64,000 bases of DNA, taken from positions 2,046,001 through 2,110,000 of the forward strand of contig NC_019697.1 of the NCBI RefSeq assembly GCF_000317145.1, read 5' to 3'. Origin of the DNA: Chamaesiphon minutus PCC 6605. GTDB lineage: Bacteria; Cyanobacteriota; Cyanobacteriia; Cyanobacteriales; Chamaesiphonaceae. The position numbers and the translations under genes are program-made. The notes under the pieces are model-generated. The model worked only from the letters and a program-made list of their open reading frames with translations, was not told where the DNA came from and made no database searches. This document shows, piece after piece, positions 59,929-64,000 of the stretch (position 1 is its first letter; every line of letters begins with the position of its first letter).

Positions 59929-62586
59929 GTGGCTTCCGACACCAAGGAACCACTAATGACTATTACTTGCAATTTTATTGAAGAGCATCATGCCCAAGAG
60001 TTCAAAGATAGCGCGATCGCGCCCGACATCGCGGCGTTAAATTTCCGTTCGTGGAATCCGCTCGACGAAAACGATTTAGATGATGTGTTCGTGCTGTTAA
60101 TTGCCGAACCACAACACCGGAATAATGGGTCACTGGCGGGTCGCTCGGCTAACGATCTGGCAAATGTCCTCCGAGCTGGGGGGTGGATTTTCGAGGGCTA
60201 TCGGGGAGTATCGATCAAGCCCGATTCACCGCGTCGGAATGCTGAAGGTAAGGTCATTAAATATGAGTCCCCAAGGGGAGCGGGGAATCAACAGCTATTC
60301 GTCCCTCGTTTATCGGTACGGGCGGGACTAGCGATCGCATCCAAACTGGGAGCAGTAATAGAGCAGGAATATCGCCAGCGGGTCGAGTTACTAGCCCCAG
60401 ACATGGCAGATCTTGGCTTCTGGGATTGGTATCTAGAACACGACGGATTCATCATTATTACTGAAGGGGCAAAGAAAGCCTGTAGCCTGATTTCTGCCGG
60501 ATATCCAGCGATCGCACTTAATGGAGTGTGGGGCTGGGGCACAAACGAGAAGGACATGTTTGGGGAAGTCGAGCGTGGCGACTTTGGGGAAAGTCTCAAG
60601 ATATTGAACTTAGAACTAGAGCCATTTCTAAACGATCGAGAAGTAGTCTTAGCCTTCGATCGCGACGATAATCCCTTGACTGTGAAGAAGGTTGAAGCCG
60701 CCAAGCAACGGTTCCGCCAAGAGATTGAAGATCGGGTGGTTGGAGTAACCGAACTCAAATGGAAAGGTCATAAAGGAGTCGATGACTTGATCGCTGCCAA
60801 AGGGGTCAAAGCTTTAGATAAAGCTTATGCCAAACGAGCGGAGATGGCATTATCAGTCCCTAAAAATGCCCACTTCATCAGCTCGATCGAGGATGGTTTA
60901 CTCAAAGTCACGAGTATGTCGAGTGAATATATCGGCAATCATCTTACTGCGATCGCCTGTATCGATAACCCTGATGAAGACGGCGCGGCACTGTTATTAG
61001 AATTCAAAACGTTTAAAGGCACGATTCGCCGCTGGACGATGTTAAGGGCGTTTCTTGCAGGTGACGCTAGCTCGATCGTTGAAGGGTTACTCAGTCGAGG
61101 TTACAGCTTCAAGCGGGAGCAAAAAGGTTTGTTACTCGACTACCTCTATGGTTTGGGTGCAGATATTTCTCAAACCTATACTGTTACAGATTCTAGTGGT
61201 TGGGTGGGAAAGTCTTTCGTTCTCCCCCATCAGACATACGGGGATGAGAACCTAAAATTTCGCGATGTAGATCCCAGTCCAGATGCGATTACCGAGATCG
61301 TTGGGACATTAGAGGGTTGGAAAGATACCGTCGCTGCCAGATGTGCGGGGAATTCTCGCTTAATTTTGGGATTAGGTACCAGCTTTGCGGCTCCGCTCTT
61401 ACCCATTATTGAAATCGAATCGGGTGGTTTTCATTTGGTTGGGGCTACGTCCCAAGGCAAGACGACTATTTTATCTGTAGCCGCTTCTGTGACGGGAGTT
61501 AAGGAGCTGCCCCACTGGAGAACCACCACCAATGGGTTAGAGAGTACGGCTACTGCCTTTAATCACCTCTGCCTTCCCCTCGACGAAATCAATCAAGCTG
61601 AGGCGCGTGATGTGGGGAATATCGCCTATATGTTGGCTAACGGGCAAGGTAAGGCACGGATGAATAAGAACCTCACCAACCGCAAACCAAAGACATGGCG
61701 ATTAATGGTTTTATCTTCTGGTGAGGTGGGATTAGGTAGCTATATGGCGCAAGCTGGCATCACCCTAAAAGGCGGTCAGGAAGTCCGATTACCCGATCTC
61801 CCTGCGGTGCCTGACAACTCAATCTATGGATGTTTCGAGACGATTCACGGAGCAGATACGCCAGAACAGTTTGTTTTAGGTTTAGAGGCGGCGGTGAAAG
61901 AACATCACGGTACGGCGTTAGATGCTTTCCTCTCTCGATTAGTCGTGGATACAGCCGAGCCGACATTTGCGGGTAATCTCTCGAAACAGGTTCATTTAGT
62001 CGCGGCGAAACTAGCTGAGGGGACGAAAGATAATGCCATTGGGCGGGTAGCTAAACGGTTTGCCCTGGTGCAAGTATCGCTAGGATTAGCGCACAAGTAT
62101 GGGTTACTACCCTTCGATGTCGAACAAGTAGAACTGGCTATTTCTACCTGTTTCCAAGCTTGGTTAGTCGCCAGGGGTGGGGATGGTTCGATCGAAATCA
62201 AACAAGCGATCGAACGGATCGAACATCTACTCGTCACCAACGAGTTTAGCGACAGGGTTTATGACCTCCGCGACGGGGATACCAAGACCATTCGCAATCT
62301 TTTGGCTTACCGCAAGGTTGGCGTGGAAGGGGACACAGAAGAGTTTTGGGTACCGCCAACAGTATTCGATAAAGAGTTCGTTGTTGGGGTCAACAAGGCG
62401 GAGCTGGTGAAGGAATTACAGCGACTTGGCTGGTTGTTACCACCTCGTCCAGATGGTAAAGCTATTCATACTCGTTCGGTATGTGGAAAACGCATTTATC
62501 TTTATGTTTTCCAAAAACGCCAAATCGTGAGTGAACAGGGTGAACAGGGTGAACACCCCCCCTCAAACCCTTTGTCAGAGTCATAA
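59929..62586 (+). CDS. plasmid primase-helicase (DUF3854 + DUF927)
   Basis: 885 residues. N-terminal DUF3854, a TOPRIM-like primase domain (about 130-300), with FIIITEGAKKACSLISAGYP, VWGWG and VVLAFDRDDN (acidic metal ligands). DUF927 helicase domain (about 420-720) with Walker A HLVGATSQGKTTILSVAASV and Walker B LCLPLDEINQA. The C-terminus is winged-helix-like. It starts at GTG 59929; ATG 59956 is possible. This architecture is typical of replication proteins on cyanobacterial plasmids. The last codons (SEQGEQGEHPP) read through the first iterons. Confidence 0.85.
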   Translation: MASDTKEPLMTITCNFIEEHHAQEFKDSAIAPDIAALNFRSWNPLDENDLDDVFVLLIAEPQHRNNGSLAGRSANDLANVLRAGGWIFEGYRGVSIKPDSPRRNAEGKVIKYESPRGAGNQQLFVPRLSVRAGLAIASKLGAVIEQEYRQRVELLAPDMADLGFWDWYLEHDGFIIITEGAKKACSLISAGYPAIALNGVWGWGTNEKDMFGEVERGDFGESLKILNLELEPFLNDREVVLAFDRDDNPLTVKKVEAAKQRFRQEIEDRVVGVTELKWKGHKGVDDLIAAKGVKALDKAYAKRAEMALSVPKNAHFISSIEDGLLKVTSMSSEYIGNHLTAIACIDNPDEDGAALLLEFKTFKGTIRRWTMLRAFLAGDASSIVEGLLSRGYSFKREQKGLLLDYLYGLGADISQTYTVTDSSGWVGKSFVLPHQTYGDENLKFRDVDPSPDAITEIVGTLEGWKDTVAARCAGNSRLILGLGTSFAAPLLPIIEIESGGFHLVGATSQGKTTILSVAASVTGVKELPHWRTTTNGLESTATAFNHLCLPLDEINQAEARDVGNIAYMLANGQGKARMNKNLTNRKPKTWRLMVLSSGEVGLGSYMAQAGITLKGGQEVRLPDLPAVPDNSIYGCFETIHGADTPEQFVLGLEAAVKEHHGTALDAFLSRLVVDTAEPTFAGNLSKQVHLVAAKLAEGTKDNAIGRVAKRFALVQVSLGLAHKYGLLPFDVEQVELAISTCFQAWLVARGGDGSIEIKQAIERIEHLLVTNEFSDRVYDLRDGDTKTIRNLLAYRKVGVEGDTEEFWVPPTVFDKEFVVGVNKAELVKELQRLGWLLPPRPDGKAIHTRSVCGKRIYLYVFQKRQIVSEQGEQGEHPPSNPLSES

Positions 62587-62776
62587 ATTTATGGCTACCC
62601 CCTGTTCACTCGGCTTTTTTTTAGAGTGAACAGGGTGAACAGGAAACAACTATTTCATTGTCGCATGTTCACCCTGTTCACTCGGCTTTTTTGGAGAGTG
62701 AACAGGGGGGGTGAGAACAAAACCTCGTCCAGTAATGGGTTTAAGAGGGATGTTCACCCTGTTCACCCTGTTCACT
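62529..62776. repeat. GTGAACAGG iteron-like repeats in direct and inverted orientation
   Basis: About 13 copies of the 9-bp word (GTGAACAGG, or CCTGTTCAC) lie in 250 bp: GTGAACAGGGTGAACAGG at 62531, CCTGTTCACTC with GAGTGAACAGG around a T-run (62601-62634 and 62674-62706), and TGTTCACCCTGTTCACCC at 62751-62768. They form two big T-loop hairpins plus direct repeats. Position after the primase suggests a replication origin or copy-control locus. Confidence 0.75.
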
Positions 62777-62866
62777 CGCAAAAATCGACTTTCTGAATTT
62801 AATTTTGAAAAAACGCTTTTTTCAAAACGGTAGGTAATATCGATGTACTGTTCGAGGGCAGGTAAA

Positions 62867-63040
62867 TTAACAATTGGCTATAAATTGAATCCAGCCGCCA
62901 TCGTAATGTCGCTCGATCCCCCGCCGCACTTCCTCATCGGTCAAATCTTCCAAGTCCGCAGCTTCATCTAGCCAACTACAATCGCGAATCCATGTTCGCG
63001 CTTCATCTATTTGGGCTTTAGTCACTTCTTGCATATTCAT
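62867..63040 (-). CDS. small hypothetical protein (57 aa)
   Basis: ATG 63040 reads MNMQEVTKAQIDEARTWIRD, CSWLDEAADLEDLTDEEVRR and ends GGWIQFIANC. An acidic helical protein. I recall similar cyanobacterial small proteins (WI.DC.W.D ... RHYDGGW.QF), function unknown. The paired AAACGTTT operator is 120-150 bp upstream. Confidence 0.65.
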   Translation of the reverse strand: MNMQEVTKAQIDEARTWIRDCSWLDEAADLEDLTDEEVRRGIERHYDGGWIQFIANC

Positions 63041-63161
63041 AGATTCTGGTCGATCGGACAGGCTAGCAAACGTCAGTTCTGGTAAAAATGGAACCGTAGT
63101 GAACTAATTTAATCATAAACCTTACAAATATTCATCTATCAAAAGTCGAATTTAAATTGCT

Positions 63162-63193
63162 AAAACGTTTGGATAATATTCAAACGTTTAGAG
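63162..63193. promoter_or_regulatory. paired AAACGTTT operator
   Basis: AAAACGTTTGGATAATATTC then AAACGTTTAGAG, centres 19 bp apart (63166, 63185). It lies between the leftward small gene (63040) and the rightward transporter (63287) and could control either. Confidence 0.7.
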
Positions 63194-63286
63194 CTTTATT
63201 TGCAGTTTAAATTAATAGTAATTGCGGTTATGGAGAGCTTATCAATTCATTAGAATAGGGCTTGAAATATTTCGTCCCTTGCTCTT

Positions 63287-64000
63287 ATGTGGATTCAATA
63301 CGCTTTATTTTCTTCTTTCCTTTGGGCAATCGTACATATTCTTGACGAGCATTGTGTAGACAGTATTTTTAGTAAGCCTTGGTTGGGAGTTATCACCAGC
63401 TCCGGTATCTCTGCCGGAATTTTCCTACTAGTACCATTCCTAAATCAGCCGATAATCATCCCCAGTTGGGATGTGCTGTTAATTTGTATGTTCACTGGGG
63501 CAATCATTCAGCTCAGTCAGGTCTATTATTTTCGTGCCTTAGATTTCAGTGATTCGGGGACTGTCGCAGCCTACTGGAACCTTACGCCAACATTTTTACC
63601 AGTTATTAGTTATTGGCTATTTGGTTACATCATTACAGGTAATAACTATATCGGTATCGGTCTACTATTAATTGCTTCGATCGGACTGTGTGTAATCGAT
63701 AAGTTCGAGAGCAAGTGGGATACTCTCTATTTGATGTCTATTGCCGCCTCGCTTCAGACAGGAGTGGTACTGCTAGAAAAATATATCTTCGATCGATCTC
63801 AATTTTTTGGGGCTTTTTTATCTATTAGCATGGCGATTGTCATAACTGGTCTACTTAGCTTGGGAATGCGAGAAGTTAGGGTTTCGCTGGTGAAAGACCT
63901 GCCCAAGATTAAGAAGGCTCTACCCGTATTTATCATCATCGAATTAATTAACTGGGTAGCCTTATACACGGGGCAAACTGCGGTGAAGATGGGTGTTCCC
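63287..64000 (+). CDS. EamA/DMT-type transporter, cut by window edge
   Basis: ATG 63287 reads MWIQYALFSSFLWAIVHILD and the frame stays open to the end (238 codons). Hydrophobic helices alternate in the 10-helix DMT pattern: GVITSSGISAGIFLLVPFL, LLICMFTGAIIQLSQVYYF, ALDFSDSGTVAAYWNLTPTF and YIGIGLLLIASIGLCVI. Predicted inner-membrane small-metabolite exporter. The remainder lies outside the window. Confidence 0.75.
   Translation, partial: MWIQYALFSSFLWAIVHILDEHCVDSIFSKPWLGVITSSGISAGIFLLVPFLNQPIIIPSWDVLLICMFTGAIIQLSQVYYFRALDFSDSGTVAAYWNLTPTFLPVISYWLFGYIITGNNYIGIGLLLIASIGLCVIDKFESKWDTLYLMSIAASLQTGVVLLEKYIFDRSQFFGAFLSISMAIVITGLLSLGMREVRVSLVKDLPKIKKALPVFIIIELINWVALYTGQTAVKMGVP

Overview
The window reads as part of a large cyanobacterial plasmid or plasmid-like accessory island. 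The cyanobacterial signs are the very frequent GCGATCGC/CGATCG (HIP1-type) words, several small dispersed repeats, and arrays of 7-bp tandem repeats between genes. The plasmid signs are a ParA/ribbon-helix-helix partition pair, an ArdA antirestriction protein, a DUF3560 protein, a DUF3854/DUF927 primase-helicase followed by iteron-like repeats, and dense insertion sequences. No rRNA or tRNA gene was seen. The Chamaesiphon/Oscillatoriales side of the phylum would fit, but I cannot place the genus.

Layout: 0-8.8 kb is a rightward patchwork of small cargo genes: a shortened DUF3696-type ATPase, an HD protein, two short DUF262 proteins, two paralogous transglutaminase-like proteins, two copies of a phage-type small protein, and a HAD phosphatase. 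Part of it is a duplicated cassette. 8.9-13.1 kb holds an exported S1/P1 nuclease, the partition operon with its centromere-like repeats, a Tn3 transposase remnant and a CPA1 antiporter. 13.2-15.3 kb is a degenerate group II intron, followed by a Nif11-type leader peptide gene. 16.5-23.5 kb is a plasmid maintenance/transfer region (SLOG-like protein, ArdA, DUF3560, many small unknowns, an XRE regulator). 23.6-28.4 kb encodes exported proteins, one interrupted by an ISL3-type element, and a PIN/HicB-like toxin-antitoxin remnant. 28.5-33.4 kb has a 1287-residue STAND NTPase with WD40 repeats and a tyrosine recombinase. 33.5-38.3 kb is a leftward cluster of envelope proteins (exported coiled-coil protein, two HlyD-like adaptors) with a HerA/VirD4-like ATPase. 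39.7-51.2 kb is a complete type I-C CRISPR-Cas locus with 49 repeats. 51.3-58 kb resumes leftward membrane/ATPase genes, cut by two IS elements. 58.1-59.4 kb is an ISKra4-type element. 59.9-64 kb is the primase-helicase, iteron-like repeats and the start of a DMT-type transporter.

How the parts may work together: four leftward transcription units, separated by up to 40 kb, share AAACGTTT-centred operator arrays. They are the four-repeat exported protein, the ATPase/adaptor cluster, the 58-kb membrane/ATPase cluster and a small gene beside the iterons. This suggests one regulator controls an envelope-spanning, possibly DNA-transfer, system. A second operator (TACCTTGAGTGCAA paired with its inverted copy 30 bp away) precedes two exported-protein genes next to the STAND gene. 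The partition system appears to carry centromere-like repeats both upstream of parA and inside the partner coding sequence. The CRISPR array shows a single-base repeat allele switch between its older and newer halves.
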